Source: Obelidium mucronatum (lineage: Eukaryota > Chytridiomycota > Chytridiomycetes > Chytridiales > Chytriomycetaceae). From it: a stretch of 37,235 nucleotides of DNA. The stretch spans positions 1 to 37,235 of the forward strand of contig JAIVFH010000263.1 in the NCBI GenBank assembly GCA_025765595.1, written 5' to 3'. Both the position numbers and the translations under genes were made by a program. This document shows, piece after piece, positions 1 through 11,326 of this stretch (within the stretch, counting starts at the first letter, position 1; every line of letters starts with the position of its first letter). Under the pieces are notes generated by a model. That model had not been told where the DNA came from and ran no database searches. It saw only the letters and a list, made by a program, of their open reading frames with translations.

Positions 1-430
1 GAACCACATCAGACAGTTTGGATAACGTTGAGTAGACTGGCAAATCGGCTTCATTGGAAGCAAAGTATTGGATGGCATCCTTGGTGATGGCTCCTTGTGG
101 GGTTCCAAAAGCCATTTGATGGAGGCATGTCAAAATTGACTGTGTTTGAAGCTCAGGTGGGGTCAAGGAGGGAGCTGGAGGTTTGACTCTGGGTGTGGTT
201 GATGAAGACGTAGCCTTTCGGGCAGACAGGAATGACAGGGGCGTTGATTTTTGAGGTGTGCGGAGATTGGGGGCAACCTGGGATTGAATCAAATCAGATT
301 CAACTTCATCTTGCTTCCTCTAAACAAGTGGTAAATTTGTTAATACATACTGTATAGCACATTGTAAACAAAAAATCACCTTGTCTGTAAGTTTGGTGGC
401 TGAGGTGGAGCTGCGTCTGGTGTAGAGCAT
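1..430 (-). CDS. Unidentified protein, N-terminal part (runs off left edge)
   Basis: The ATG at 430-428 opens a 17-codon exon ending at 380. A 60-base intron follows (GTGATT donor, TTGTTTAG acceptor), and an in-frame exon runs from 319 off the window edge. About 123 residues are visible. The first ~70 are basic and rich in Ser, Thr and Pro (start MLYTRRSSTSATK), which looks disordered. From there on the sequence looks folded, with residues such as QSILTCLHQMAFGTPQGAI. I do not recognise the family. The intron keeps phase 0 and no stops appear, which supports a real gene. The 3' part lies outside the window. A 430-base gap with an inverted repeat and a G tract lies upstream. Confidence 0.65.
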
Positions 431-561
431 TTTGTTTGTAGAAAAGAGAGAGATTCTGAATTTATAGGTTTTTAGGGAGAATTGTCAAAAGAGACAATTC
501 CAACTGTTCAACTCAATAGTTGAAGAGATGAAAGTGCCATCTTATGGGAGGTGTTGTGGCT

Positions 562-588
562 GGGGGGGGGGGGGGGGGGGGGGGGGGG
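562..588. repeat. Poly-G homopolymer, 27 G
   Basis: There are 27 consecutive G residues. On the - strand this is a C tract upstream of the left-edge gene. It can in principle form a G-quadruplex. Its exact length is unreliable in most sequencing chemistries. Confidence 0.9.
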
Positions 589-764
589 AGTTGAGCTGCA
601 GTTCAAGTGGACATTTCGAGAGCGGGCATTTCGGGAGAGATTTGGAAGGAAAGGGAAAATGAGCAAAAAAATAAAACATTGAAAACAGAAAGCGATCGGA
701 AGAGAAAAGCGATCGGAAAAAAAAAGGATCGGAAAAAAAGCGATCCAAAATTTTTTTTTGCAAA

Positions 765-797
765 TCACAAAGTGAGTCACGATGATTCACTTTGTGA
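765..797. repeat. 33-base inverted repeat with a TGAGTCA core
   Basis: Two 15-base arms (TCACAAAGTGAGTCA and its reverse complement with one mismatch) flank the 3-base centre CGA. Each arm contains a TGAGTCA or TGATTCA box, resembling the AP-1/Gcn4 (bZIP) consensus. The element lies ~335 bases upstream of the left-edge gene start and just beyond the ferroportin 3' end. It could be a paired bZIP operator or an RNA hairpin; the function is inferred only. Confidence 0.75.
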
Positions 798-858
798 CGG
801 ACGGACAAAATAAGCAGATAGCTTTATGGCTAAAAGCCAAAAAGGATATTCATATGAT

Positions 859-2601
859 TTAAGCAATTAATGGCGTTTGTTCATCATGACCAGATACAAC
901 CCCACCCTCACCCCTCCTCCTCCTACTGCTACTACTCCTCTGAGTCCTCTCAGCAGCGACACAAAAAATACTGAAACAAACTGCAGCCAAAAAAACTGCA
1001 CACACCGTCCCAACCGCCGAGATCCAAAACTCGTTCGACTGACTCCACACCATTGTCACACCATAACTCAACAACTCAAAAAAATTCTGCAACGAAAACT
1101 CACAGCCCCCCACAATGCCAACAAGTTCACCCCCAACCACAGTTTGCTGTAGTAGCTGCATTTGAGCCATGTCAAAAGACCACAGACCAAGACGTGAGAA
1201 AATGACTCCGCCGAAAAAGAGGAATGATTGCAGTGCAGGGTTGTTTGTGATTGTGAAGGAAAGGAGAACGGGGAGGAGACAGAGGACTTGGGACCAAATG
1301 GAAACAAGCCCTGTTTTGTGCAGGCCAATGTTTCGAATAAGGATTGGGGCTGTGAATGTGGCGATTAAGCCTGCGATTACGCTGAGCGAGCGCATTATGG
1401 CAAGGAATGCTGGGGTGTAGTGGAGGGAAATCAGGTATGTGATCATGACGTTGCCGAAAGAGAGAGATGAGAAGTAGAGAAGACAAAGTGATAGGGATGC
1501 GAGGAATATGTCGTGTGAGATGTATGTTCTCCAAGACTTGAAGTATAAATTTGATGGTGGTGATGGGGGTAAAGCTGAAGAAGGGGTTGTTGTTGTTGAT
1601 GGTAGTGGTGCTGGTACATTGGGTGTTTCCACCGAGTTTGGTATTACGAGTGCGTCTTGGCGTTGAAGGCCAGGACAAGAATTGTATACTTTTGAGATTA
1701 ACGATAGTTCTATAGGAATACTTGCAAGAGAAATCACGGATACGACAATCATGGTTTCAGGGACAGAAATTGCCATGGCAATCAAGCTGACAGCCAAAGG
1801 AGCTATTTAGGTTGTTTTGGTTTATAAATCCAAAGGAAATTCGACGAATGAATTAAAAAACATTGCCACAGGCGATAGAATATCGCCTTTGGCAGTGAAT
1901 GAATAAATAAAAGAAACATTGCCTGTGGCAATGGAATGTCGGAAGGCGATATGGCGATATGGATACGACATCGCCTTCGGCGATGGACTTAAAAACGGAT
2001 ACTCACCAACAAGCTTACAAAACAAATCGACACGTCTCAACTCTGAATTCAATTTGGTTTGACAAGATTGAGTCCACAAGCAATAAACAACAGCCCAATC
2101 CTTTTCAACAGCAATAGTAGAAGCTCTATTTGCCAATCTCAGAATGGAACCCGAAATTATGACGAGAACAAAACCGACAGAATTCAGCAGCAGTAGTAAA
2201 GAACTTGAATCGGAATCAAAAAGACTTTCCGACATTATGTTTTTGGAAGGAAAGTAAAAAAAGAGAAGCCATAGGAGAATAGCAGAAGTGGCAATAGCAA
2301 GTTTTTGGATAATGATTGAAGTCTTGAGAGTTTCGAGACGAGTTTTTGACAAGAACGACAGCGCCCATTTGCCAACAAACGGACCAAAAGCAATGGAAGA
2401 AACAGTGAGGGAGAATGCATAGAGACTCATGTGAAACAAGTTTGTAGGGTAAATCAGGGATAGCATCAAGGCTGGGTAAGAGAGTTAATTTCAAAAAAAA
2501 AGAGACAAAGAGTAAAAGAAAAGCGAGAGACTACCAACAGCCCATTCATCCATGCGGGTCGCCCAGGTGGTAAAGAAGTAGCTGTTGACCAGACTTGACA
2601 T
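859..2601 (-). CDS. Ferroportin-type iron exporter (SLC40 family)
   Basis: Three exons (2601-2535, 2471-2007, 1802-859) join in frame to ~491 residues. The family exports Fe2+ or other divalent metals across a membrane. The diagnostic block is visible: AVEKDWAVV, then LNSELRRVDLFCKLV split across intron 2 from APLAVSLI, matching the family's VEKDW...LRRIDLLCKILAPL. The start (SSLVNSYFFTTWATRMDEWAV) corresponds to the first helix with the family's W..RM...AV pattern. Many hydrophobic segments support a polytopic membrane protein. The C-terminus ends in an Arg/Ser tail (SSSSRRRRGEGG). Length is slightly below animal ferroportin. It is divergently arranged with the SUMO ligase gene 70 bases away. 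Intron 2 carries unusual hairpins. The metal and the membrane cannot be read from the sequence. Confidence 0.9.
1861..1985. repeat. Cluster of palindromes inside ferroportin intron 2
   Basis: Three hairpins lie within 125 bases of the 204-base intron. The first, 1861-1897, has 17-base arms with two mismatches around GAA. The second, 1917-1933, is CATTGCC-TGT-GGCAATG. The third, 1969-1985, is CATCGCC-TTC-GGCGATG. A short tandem GGCGATAT lies between the last two. The arms are related (CATTGCC, CATCGCC), suggesting one palindromic unit that multiplied. Confidence 0.8.
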
Positions 2602-2671
2602 GTTTGAGTAACGATAGATTGGATAATAAAATAAATAGAAAAAGAAAAGAAAGAAAAGAAAAAAAAAGGAA
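2602..2671. promoter_or_regulatory. Divergent promoter, ferroportin / SUMO ligase
   Basis: Only 70 bases separate the two ATGs. The stretch is purine-rich on the + strand (AAAGAAAAGAAAG-like) and has no clear TATA element. The shared promoter is inferred from geometry. Confidence 0.5.
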
Positions 2672-5131
2672 ATGACCAACGCCAACGGCGCCGTGCTGCT
2701 CTCGGCCGCGGACGTGTCGCAGCTGGCGGCATCCCTGGGCATCAGCGTGCTGCGACTCAAGGAGCATCTGAAGCCGCACGGGGTGCACTGCCTGCGCGTG
2801 CACGAGCTGAAGGCAGTCAAGGCGTTCCTCGACGTGCGGCTGCGCAGCGGGCTGGCGACGCACAACGTGTGCGCGCTGTACATTCCGAGCGGCGCGAACA
2901 AGGCGGCGTGGATCGCGTACGTGCAGGCGCAGCTGTACGGCGCGCAGTACAAGTACGGAGAACGTTGTTTGTTGTGCGGACGAACGAAAGAAGCTAAACA
3001 CAAACGAACGAACGCACCAAACAGATACCCGCCACCGCCCAGCGCAGGGCTGCCCACGGGCGGCGTGGCGGCAAGCGTGGCGGCCGCCGTCAAGCACGTT
3101 GAGGCCGTGTGTCTGGCAGCCGCGCCCGCGCCCGCGCCGCCGCCGCCGCCGCCCGCCGCGCCGGCGTGTCTGCACTGCCGCAGCCGCGCCGTGCTCGCGC
3201 CGCCGCATGCGTACAGATGCGCCGCCGCCGCGTGCAGCGGCAAGCTGCTGTGTTCGAACGCGTGTCTGGTGCAGCACGCCCGCAGCAGCCACCCCGTCGC
3301 CGCCTGCGCCTACTGCAAACAGTCCATGCCGCGCTGTCTGCCGTGTCCGGCGTGCGCGCTGGCCTTCTGCAACAACTCTTGTCTGGCGAGCCACCAGTCA
3401 AAAGCGCATTCTTCTTCTTCAGCTCAACCTACCACCACCACCACCACCACCACTACTACTCCCACAGCAGCTTCAAATCCATCGGACTCAGTCTTTTCTC
3501 CGCTTCTAAAAAGAATCTCGGCAAAACTTTCCACTTGCTCAGACGCTCTCGCCCTTCTCAAGGTTTCCAGTACCACCGGCTCTCTTTACGGAAAAACTCC
3601 TTCTCCTCATCGTGTGTCTGTTTCGGTTTCTCGTCAACATTTGGAATCCATCTTTGATTTTGGTGTGTGTGTGTTTTCTCTTTTCCAAATAACTTCGGCG
3701 ATGTACTATTTTCTGCCTTCTTCAATCAACCTGTTGTACTGAAAATGAAACCAGGAGAACCAGGAACCACAGCAGCAGCAAAAGTAAAAGACGGAATACT
3801 AGTATACTGGCATTTTGGTGGGACGGGTGGGCCAGTTCCATATGGGTCGTGCGAGGCTTCATTCTATGGAACCAGAGTTCCGCTTGGGGGGATATCAGTT
3901 GTGAGCATCTCAACAAGAATATTGAACACATCACCACCTCATTTTCCTTTTAAAACCTGGTGTTTTTTTTTCTTTGGGGAACCAACCATTTAGGGTACTG
4001 AAAAGCTAGACATTACACAAGCATTCCGATCTCAATGTGCCACTTTCCAACGCGAATACAATAACAAGAAGAATGACACCCACACGTTTCAATTTACAAT
4101 CAACTTTAGTTATAAAGTCTCCCTAGTATCCCTCCAAACTGCTATTGTTGTTCACAAGAAACTGAATCCTCAAGAGTCTGTTGCGAAATTGTATCAATCC
4201 ATTCTTGTCGAAAAGGGGCTTTTGAAACCTGATTCATCCACTACAACAACAAACGGACTTGTTCTTGCTCCAAAAGCAACGAGAAACCTACTGGAATTGC
4301 AAAAGGAAGTAGCGAAAGCATTTGATGGAACAAAGCCTTTGCCAGTCACTGCTACTGCCGCAGCTCAAGCCGCTGAAGATGATGTCAGTGTTGGAGACAG
4401 TACGATTACATTCAGTTGTCCTTTGGCCTTAATTCGGATAAAGCATCCTGCGAAAGGAAAGAATTGCAAACATAAACAAGTCTTTGATGCCGAGGTTTTT
4501 TTTTCTTCTTTTTTTTTTGTCTTTTTTTTTTTAGGATCCATTTATTTTTATTGATCCATATTGCATTTTGCAGACTTTTTTGTCTTTTAATGAAAAGAAG
4601 GATACCTGGAAGTGTGTGGTGTGTAATCTGCGGATAGAACAGAATGTAAATTTTTTATTTTTTTTTTTTTTCTATTTTTTTTTTGTTTGTGATATTAACT
4701 CGTCGTTTTACAAACAGGATTTAATCATAGACACAGATATGCTGCGGCTACTTCAAAAGTACTCCACAGCTGATAAATGCATTGTAAAGGCCAATGGGGA
4801 AGACTGCCCATTTGTTGAAGCTCAATCGGCGCCTGTTGCGACACACACGATGATGGATTCGGTTATGGTCATGCCGCCAACCCGTAAGGCGATAGTTGTG
4901 GATGATGATGGTGTCATTCGAAGGCATAGCGCGCCAGTGATTGGAATACAAGCTGCAGCTGTAAAGAGGAGGATAAGTGAAGTGATCTGCTTGGATGAAA
5001 GTGATGATGAGACTCCTCTGGCACAAAGACAACGGCGGCAGTATTCGCCTTCAAGTAAACCCGTCAACTTGGAGATTATTACTTCTGTTGGTGAAGGTGG
5101 AAAAGTTGTTGAGACTATTGTTATTGACTGA
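2672..5131 (+). CDS. PIAS/Siz-type SUMO E3 ligase (SP-RING) with extra zinc fingers
   Basis: The SP-RING is clear across the 4494/4574 and 4645/4718 joins: FSCPLALIRIKHPAKGKNC, CKHKQVFDAE, TFLSFNEKKDTWKCVVC and DLIID. This is the MIZ/SP-RING of nuclear ligases that pass SUMO from the E2 to substrates. Upstream exons at 3994 carry a PINIT-like region (LDITQAF). The tail has an acidic SUMO-interacting motif (VICLDESDDE) as in PIAS proteins. The N-terminus may hold a SAP-like helix pair (residues ~30-95). Residues ~165-250 form two C-x2-C...C-x3-C-x3-H modules resembling MYND/HIT fingers, unusual for this family. Later exons are 3994-4494, 4574-4645 and 4718-5131. The join between the first exon (ending near 3660) and the next (ending 3900) is unresolved. 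A possible in-frame 72-base intron lies at 2953-3024. Confidence 0.88.
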
Positions 5132-5491
5132 TGAAGAAATGAATAATTTTGTTTGTCAAACATGTGTTTATTTTTCGAACGCTGCCAGGCCCGCCTTTGA
5201 CTAATGTTTCACACATGTTCTAGATAGACAAAAAATGATTGTTTTGATTTTCAAACTCCGACGGGTGCAGTATCTCGCATTTTGGATTTTTTTTTTTTAC
5301 AAACAAAAAAAAACTCTCTCTCAATCAAAAACGCGTCGTCCCGCCCACTACACATCAACCTCTCAACTTCTGCCCTCTACTAGATATAAGAACTAAATCC
5401 ATAGTCACGTATGTATGTATATGCGCCGCTTTGCTCACCTCTTTCAATCGGCCTAACCTGTCAAAACACAAAAGACTCGATTGAACCCAGT
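5132..5491. promoter_or_regulatory. Intergenic region upstream of the repeat-protein gene
   Basis: 360 bases hold the SUMO ligase 3' end and the presumed promoter of the gene at 5492. T and A tracts lie around 5288-5315, a GATATAA box at ~5383 and a TATGTATGTATATG stretch at ~5410 could act as TATA-like elements. No gene or RNA is seen. Confidence 0.4.
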
Positions 5492-8400
5492 ATGCTCATC
5501 ACACACCTCGCGGCCTTTGCCGCCTTGTTAATTCCTAATATCCATACATTTCCGGCGGATCCTCCTGTAAGATAGCCATCCTATGCTCTAGTTTTTATTT
5601 TTTTGACGCGTTTTTCCTCCTCCTCCTCCTCGTCAACCTCCTTAACTAAAACCAAACACAAAAGGTCCGATCCACCTCTCGATGCGGCACGTCCTGGGAA
5701 GACGCTGAAGCCAGCTGTCTGGTGGCATGCACAATTAATGCCGACTGTCCTGGCGAGCAGCAATGTTTTACTGACTTGACATTGACTGCATGTCCTTCTA
5801 CTTCTTCTTCTCTGTCTGCTGAACAAAGCGCTGCGTCTGAATCTAGCACTGACGTGACCGCCACGCTCACTACGACTGATGTTATTGCTGATGTGCTCTC
5901 GCGTGTTTCTAGCTTCCTTATTGGTGGTGCCAAGACTCCTACTACGGCTGCGGCGGCTGCTGAGGAAACTACTCCTGCCACTGAGACTGAGTTTGTGACT
6001 ACATCGACTGTTGTTCCAGAGGAATCTTTGAGTACGACCACGACAAGCGTTGAGCCGGATTCTACTGAGACGCCAGCGGGCCCCACTGCATCTGCTAGTG
6101 TCGAAGATGACGCGTTTGGTACGCCCAAGAACCAGTCTCCAGTTTCATTGGCTCCCAGTGGCGATGCAAAGCAATCGACAGGTGAGATTACAAAGCGAGA
6201 ATTGTCACTTTCCTTTTAAAAATCACGCGTTTCTAAAATAATTCTCTTTGGACAGATTCCGCTTTGAGTGCTGCAGGTGAATCCTCTTCAGAGACCTCTG
6301 CTGCTGCATTGGAATCACCGTCGCCTGTTGCTGAGCCAACGTCTGCTGCTGCTGAATCGCCGTCGCCAGCTGCTGAAGCTACCTCTGCTGCTGCGGAGTC
6401 GTCCGCCGCTGTTGAGTCGCCATCCGCTGCTGCCATTGCTACCTCTGCTGCTGCCGAGTCACCCTCTCCAGTCGCTGCTGCTCCAGAATCCCCATCTCCA
6501 GCTGTCGATACTACCTCTTCTGTACCAGAGACCACTGAGGAGCCTTTGCCATCTCCTAAAGGACAGGCTGCTCCAGAGTCACCATCGCCTGTAGTCGATG
6601 CCACTTCTGCTGCTGCCGAATCACCATCTCCAGCTGTCGAAGCTACCTCTGCCGCTGCTGAATCCTCCAGTGCCCCAGAGTCTCCATCTGCAGCTGTTGA
6701 AGCCACCTCGGCTGCTGACGAGTCATCTGCTGCTCCAGAGTCTCCTTCCCCTGCTGTTGAGGCCTCTTCTGCTGCTGCCGAGTCATCTGCTGCTCCAGAG
6801 TCTCCTTCCCCTGCCGCCGAAGGTACATCTGCCGAGTCATCTGCTGCTCTAGAGTCTCCATCTGCCGCTGTTGAAGCTACCTCTGCCGCTGCCGAGTCAT
6901 CTGCTGCTCCAGAGTCACCATCTCCAGCTGCCGAAGCTACCTCTGCCGCTGCTGAATCCTCCAGTGCTCCAGAGTCACCATCTGCTGCTGTTGAAGCCAC
7001 CTCGGCTGCTGCTGAGTCATCTGCTGCTGCCAAATCACCATCTCCAGCTGCCGAAGCTACCTCTGCCGCTGCCGAGTCATCCAGTGCTCCAGAGTCACCA
7101 TCTGCTGCTGCTGAAGCTACATCTGCCGCAGCCGAATCATCTGCTGCTCCAGAGTCACCCTCTGCTGCTGTTGAATCTACATCTACCGCTGCCGAGTCAT
7201 CTGCTGCTCCAGAGTCTCCATCTGCTGCTGTTGAAGCCACCTCGAGTGCTGCTGAGTCATCTGCTGCTCCAGAGTCTCCATCTGCTGCTGTTGAGGCTAC
7301 ATCTGCCGCTGCTGAGTCATCTCCTGCTCCAGAGTCTCCATCTGCTGCTGCTGAAGCTACATCTGCCGCTGCCGAGTCAACTGCTGCTCCAGAGTCACCC
7401 TCTGCTGCTGTTGAATCTACATCTACCGCTGCCGAGTCATCTGCTGCTCCAGAGTCTCCATCGTCCGCTGTTGAAGCTACATCTGCCGCTGCCGAGTCAT
7501 CTGCTGCTCCAGAGTCTCCATCGTCCGCTGTTGAAGCTACTTCTTCTGAGGAGCCATTGCCATCGCCAAACGGACAAGCTGCTCCAGAGTCGCCATCGCC
7601 GGTAGTCGATACCACTTCTGCTGCTGCCGAATCACCATCTCCAGCCGCTGAAGCTACCTCTGCCGCTGCCGAGTCATCTGCTGCTGCCGAATCACCATCT
7701 GCTGCTGTTGAAGCTACTTCTGCCGCTGCTGAGTCATCTGCTGCTGCCGAATCACCATCAGCTGCTGTTGAAGCCACCTCGGCTGCTGCTGAGTCATCTG
7801 CTGCTCCAGAGTCTCCATCTGCTGCTGTTGAAGCTACATCTGCCGCTGCCGAATCATCTGCTGCTCCAGAGTCACCCTCTGCTGCTGTTGAATCTACATC
7901 TACCGCTGCCGAGTCATCTGCTGCTCCAGAGTCTCCATCTGCTGCTGCTGAAGCTACATCTGCCGCTGCCGAGTCATCTGCTGCTCCAGAGTCTCCATCG
8001 TCCGCTGTTGAAGCTACTTCTTCTGAGGAGCCATTGCCATCGCCAAACGGACAAGCTGCTCCAGAGTCGCCATCGCCGGTAGTCGATGCCACTTCTGCTG
8101 CTGCCGAATCACCATCTCCAGCCGCTGAAGCTACCTCTGCCGCTGCCGAGTCATCTGCTGCTGCCGAATCACCATCTGCTGCTGTCGAAGCCACCTCGGC
8201 CGCTTCCGAGTCATCAAGTGCTCCAGAGTCACCATCAGCTGCTGTTGAAGCAACCTCTTCCGCTGCCGAATCATCAAGTGCTCCAGAGTCTCCATCGGCT
8301 GCTGTTGAAGCCACCTCTTCTGCTGCCGAGTCATCCAGTGCTCCAGAGTCACCATCTGCTGCTGCTGAAGCCACCTCGGCCGCTGCCGAGTCATCTGCTG

Positions 8401-11060
8401 CTCCAGAGTCTCCATCTGCTGCTGTTGAAGCCACCTCGAGTGCTGCTGAGTCATCTGCTGCTCCAGAGTCTCCATCTGCTGCTGCTGAGGCTACATCTGC
8501 TGCTGCTGAGTCATCTCCTGCTCCAGAGTCTCCATCTGCTGCTGCTGAAGCTACATCTGCCGCTGCCGAGTCATCTGCTGCTCCAGAGTCTCCATCTGCT
8601 GCTGCTGAAGCTACATCTGCCGCTGCCGAGTCATCTGCTGCTCCAGAGTCTCCATCCACTGCCGCCGAAGCTACCTCTTCTGAGGAGCCATTGCCATCGC
8701 CAAACGGACAAGCTGCTCCAGAGTCGCCATCGCCGGTAGTCGATGCCACTTCTGCTGCTGCCGAATCACCATCTCCAGCCGCTGAAGCTACCTCTGCCGC
8801 TGCCGAGTCATCTGCTGCTGCCGAATCACCATCTGCTGCTGTTGAAGCTACTTCTGCCGCTGCTGAGTCATCTGCTGCTGCCGAATCACCATCAGCTGCT
8901 GTTGAAGCCACCTCGGCTGCTGCTGAGTCATCTGCTGCTCCAGAGTCTCCATCTGCTGCTGTTGAAGCCACCTCGAGTGCTGCTGAGTCATCTGCTGCTC
9001 CAGAGTCTCCATCTGCTGCTGCTGAGGCTACATCTGCTGCTGCTGAGTCATCTCCTGCTCCAGAGTCTCCATCTGCTGCTGCTGAAGCTACATCTGCCGC
9101 TGCCGAGTCATCTGCTGCTCCAGAGTCTCCATCCACTGCCGCCGAAGCTACCTCTTCTGAGGAGCCATTGCCATCGCCAAACGGACAAGCTGCTCCAGAG
9201 TCGCCATCGCCTGTAGTCGATGCCACCTCTGCTGCTGCCGAATCACCATCTCCAGCCGCTGAAGCTACCTCTGCCGTGGCCGAATCATCAGCTGCTGCCC
9301 AATCACCATCTCCAGCTGCCGAAGCCACCTCTGCCACTGCCGAGTCATCTACGGCTGCCGAATCACCATCTCCAGCTGCCGAAGCTACTTCTGCCGCTGC
9401 TGAATCCTCCAGTGCTCCAGAGTCATCATCTGCTGCTGTTGAAGCCACCTCGGCTGCTGCTGAGTCATCTGCTGCTGCCGAATCACCATCTCCAGCTGCC
9501 GAAGCTACTTCTGCCGCTGCTGAATCCTCCAGTGCTCCAGAGTCATCATCTGCTGCTGTTGAAGCCACCTCGGCTGCTGCTGAGTCATCTGCTGCTGCCG
9601 AATCACCATCTCCAGCTGCCGAAGCTACTTCTGCCGCTGCTGAATCCTCCAGTGCTCCAGAGTCATCATCTGCTGCTGTTGAAGCCACCTCGGCTGCTGC
9701 TGAGTCATCTGCTGCTCCAGAGTCTCCATCTGCTGCTGCTGAAGCTACATCTGCCGCTGCTGAATCATCTGCTGCCCCAGAGTCGCCATCTGCCGCTGTT
9801 GAAGCTACCTCTGCCGCTGCCGAGTCATCTGCTGCCCCAGAGTCTCCATCTCCAGCTGCCGAAGCTACCACTGCCGCTGAATCATCCAGTGCGCCAGAGT
9901 CTCCATCTGCAGCTGTTGAAGTTACTTCTGCTGCTCCAAGCGCCCCAGAGTCTCCATCCCCAGCAGCTGAGTCTACTTCTGCTGCCCCAGAGACAACCGA
10001 GGAGCCATTGCCATCTCCAAAGGGACAAGCTGCTGCAGAGTCATCAGCGGCTCCTGAATCGCCATCCTCAGCTGCCGAAGTTACATCAGCTGCTCCAGAA
10101 TCATCCAGTGCTCCAAAGTCTCCACCTGCCGCCGCTGAAGTTACCTCTGCTGCTCCAGAATCATCCAGTGCGCCAGAGTCGCCATCCCCAGCTGCTGATG
10201 CTACCTCTGCTGCTCCCGAGTCACCTTCGCCAGTTCCTGAGCCAACATCTGCCGCTCCCGAATCATCATCTCCAGCTGCGGAATCTTCTTCAGCTGTTGT
10301 AGAATCATCCAGTGCACCAGAGTCGCCAACTCCAGCTGAATCCACCTCCACAACATCTACTGAAGAACCACTATCGTCACCAAAAGCCCAAGCAGATGCT
10401 TCAAATGTGATTTTGCCGATTTCAGAAGAGGTTCCGGAAACAACTGCACCAGCCGCCGAGACTTCAGGCATTTCTGAAAGCCCAGCAGCAACTGCCGCGG
10501 AAACCTCTGAAGCAGCCGTTTCGGTATTTACAAACTTGATTTGTGGTTTCATTGCTTGCTGACTCTAATTTTTTTGTTACGTCTAGCCCATTCTCCCACC
10601 AAGTCCACAGTCTACAGCTGCTGGTGCACTCAGCCGACAAGCCAAGGTGAAGAAGGTGATTGAAGTTGTTGACAAGTTCCCTGAATGCGCCAAGCCATGT
10701 GTTGGAACCGCTCGAGTTGAGACTGAGTCGGATGTAGTAGCTGTTTGCCAGCGTGTGTCGGAAGACTCTAACGCGATGGTGCAGTGTGTGTCTAGCAAGT
10801 GTGGCGCGGAGGATATTGCAAAGCTTATGCAAATCATTACGGTGGATGGAGCTGGAGTCAGCGATATTTGTGACAGTTTAGTTGCAAGTGTTGGTACCAC
10901 TGAAACAGCGGCTGCTGCCTTGACCACTACCACTTCTACAACAGCTGATTTGATTGGCGAGACTAGCACTACCAAGAAGGCAGGAGGACACTGGAGAGTG
11001 AAGGAAGTTACCTGTACTACCACTACTACTGCTTCCGAAGCTGAATTTACGACACTTTAA
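5492..11060 (+). CDS. Large secreted Ser/Ala/Pro/Glu repeat protein with Cys-rich ends
   Basis: Four exons (5492-5566, 5665-6181, 6256-10523, 10587-11060) join in frame to ~1,777 residues. It starts with a signal peptide (MLITHLAAFAALLIPNIHTF). Next comes a small Cys domain of the form CGTSWEDAEASC...C....DCPGEQQCF, a pattern I associate with secreted fungal and oomycete proteins. Then ~1,400 residues are built from a 20-residue unit (ESSAAPESPSAAVEATSAAA and variants), mucin-like and probably heavily O-glycosylated. The C-terminus (FPECAKPC...AVCQRV...VQCVSSKC...DIC) resembles a CFEM domain, but only six cysteines are visible where CFEM has eight. No GPI-type hydrophobic tail is obvious. A surface or matrix protein is likely. 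An open frame on the opposite strand is a by-product of the repeat. Confidence 0.88.
6340..10330 (+). repeat. 60-base tandem repeat array with higher-order units
   Basis: The basic unit is 60 bases (20 codons). Segments starting at the GAGGAGCC of an EEPLPSP block recur at 7548, 8025, 8682 and 9159, with spacings 477, 657 and 477 bases that differ by exactly three units. Copies are nearly identical at DNA level, including synonymous positions, which points to recent expansion or gene conversion. Variant EEPLPSP blocks sit at 6537 and 9999. Confidence 0.9.
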
Positions 11061-11206
11061 GTTTTTTTTATTTCATGTTGACCCAAGTGGATATTCCCCG
11101 TATTTTTTTTTGAAGTTTTTGATGTCTCTTTAATTTTGTTTGTTGTGTAGAATTTTGTACTTGTTTTGTTGCTTTTTCAAGTTTGGTTGTTGGCTTTTTC
11201 ATTTAT

Positions 11207-11212
11207 AATAAA
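11207..11212 (+). terminator. AATAAA polyadenylation signal
   Basis: A canonical hexamer lies 147 bases past the stop of the repeat-protein gene, between convergent genes. Confidence 0.5.
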
Positions 11213-11326
11213 CGCCCCGCATATTTATTATCAAATAATTCAGATTTGAATAACTCATTTGTTTATTTATATCGACGCGAAACTTATGTACAGTGAGTGC
11301 AAAGACAGAAAGATGAATAAAAATTT

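Larger units (their letters stand above)
431..858. other. Intergenic region, 428 bases
   Basis: This gap separates the start of the left-edge gene from the 3' end of ferroportin. It holds a 27-base G run (562-588), short tandem copies of a GCGATCGGAA-like unit around 689-748, an A/T-rich tract and a near-perfect 33-base inverted repeat at 765-797. The reading frames here are low complexity and do not look like genes. Confidence 0.7.

Noticed and set aside
2491..3401. Several overlapping - strand frames over the first SUMO-ligase exon
   Set aside because: They are Arg/Ala-rich translations of GC-rich DNA without domain features; the + frame has ordered zinc fingers.
3662..3760. Defined intron between SUMO-ligase exons
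   Set aside because: A GTGTGTGTG donor is present, but no acceptor before ~3762 keeps the appealing PINIT-like frame, so the boundary is left open.
6340..10330. CRISPR-like array
   Set aside because: Repeats are contiguous, in-frame and without unique spacers.
6233..10552. A 1,439-codon open frame on the - strand through the repeat gene
   Set aside because: It mirrors the 60-base repeat. The + strand frame has a signal peptide, introns joining Cys-rich ends, and start and stop context; the - frame has none.
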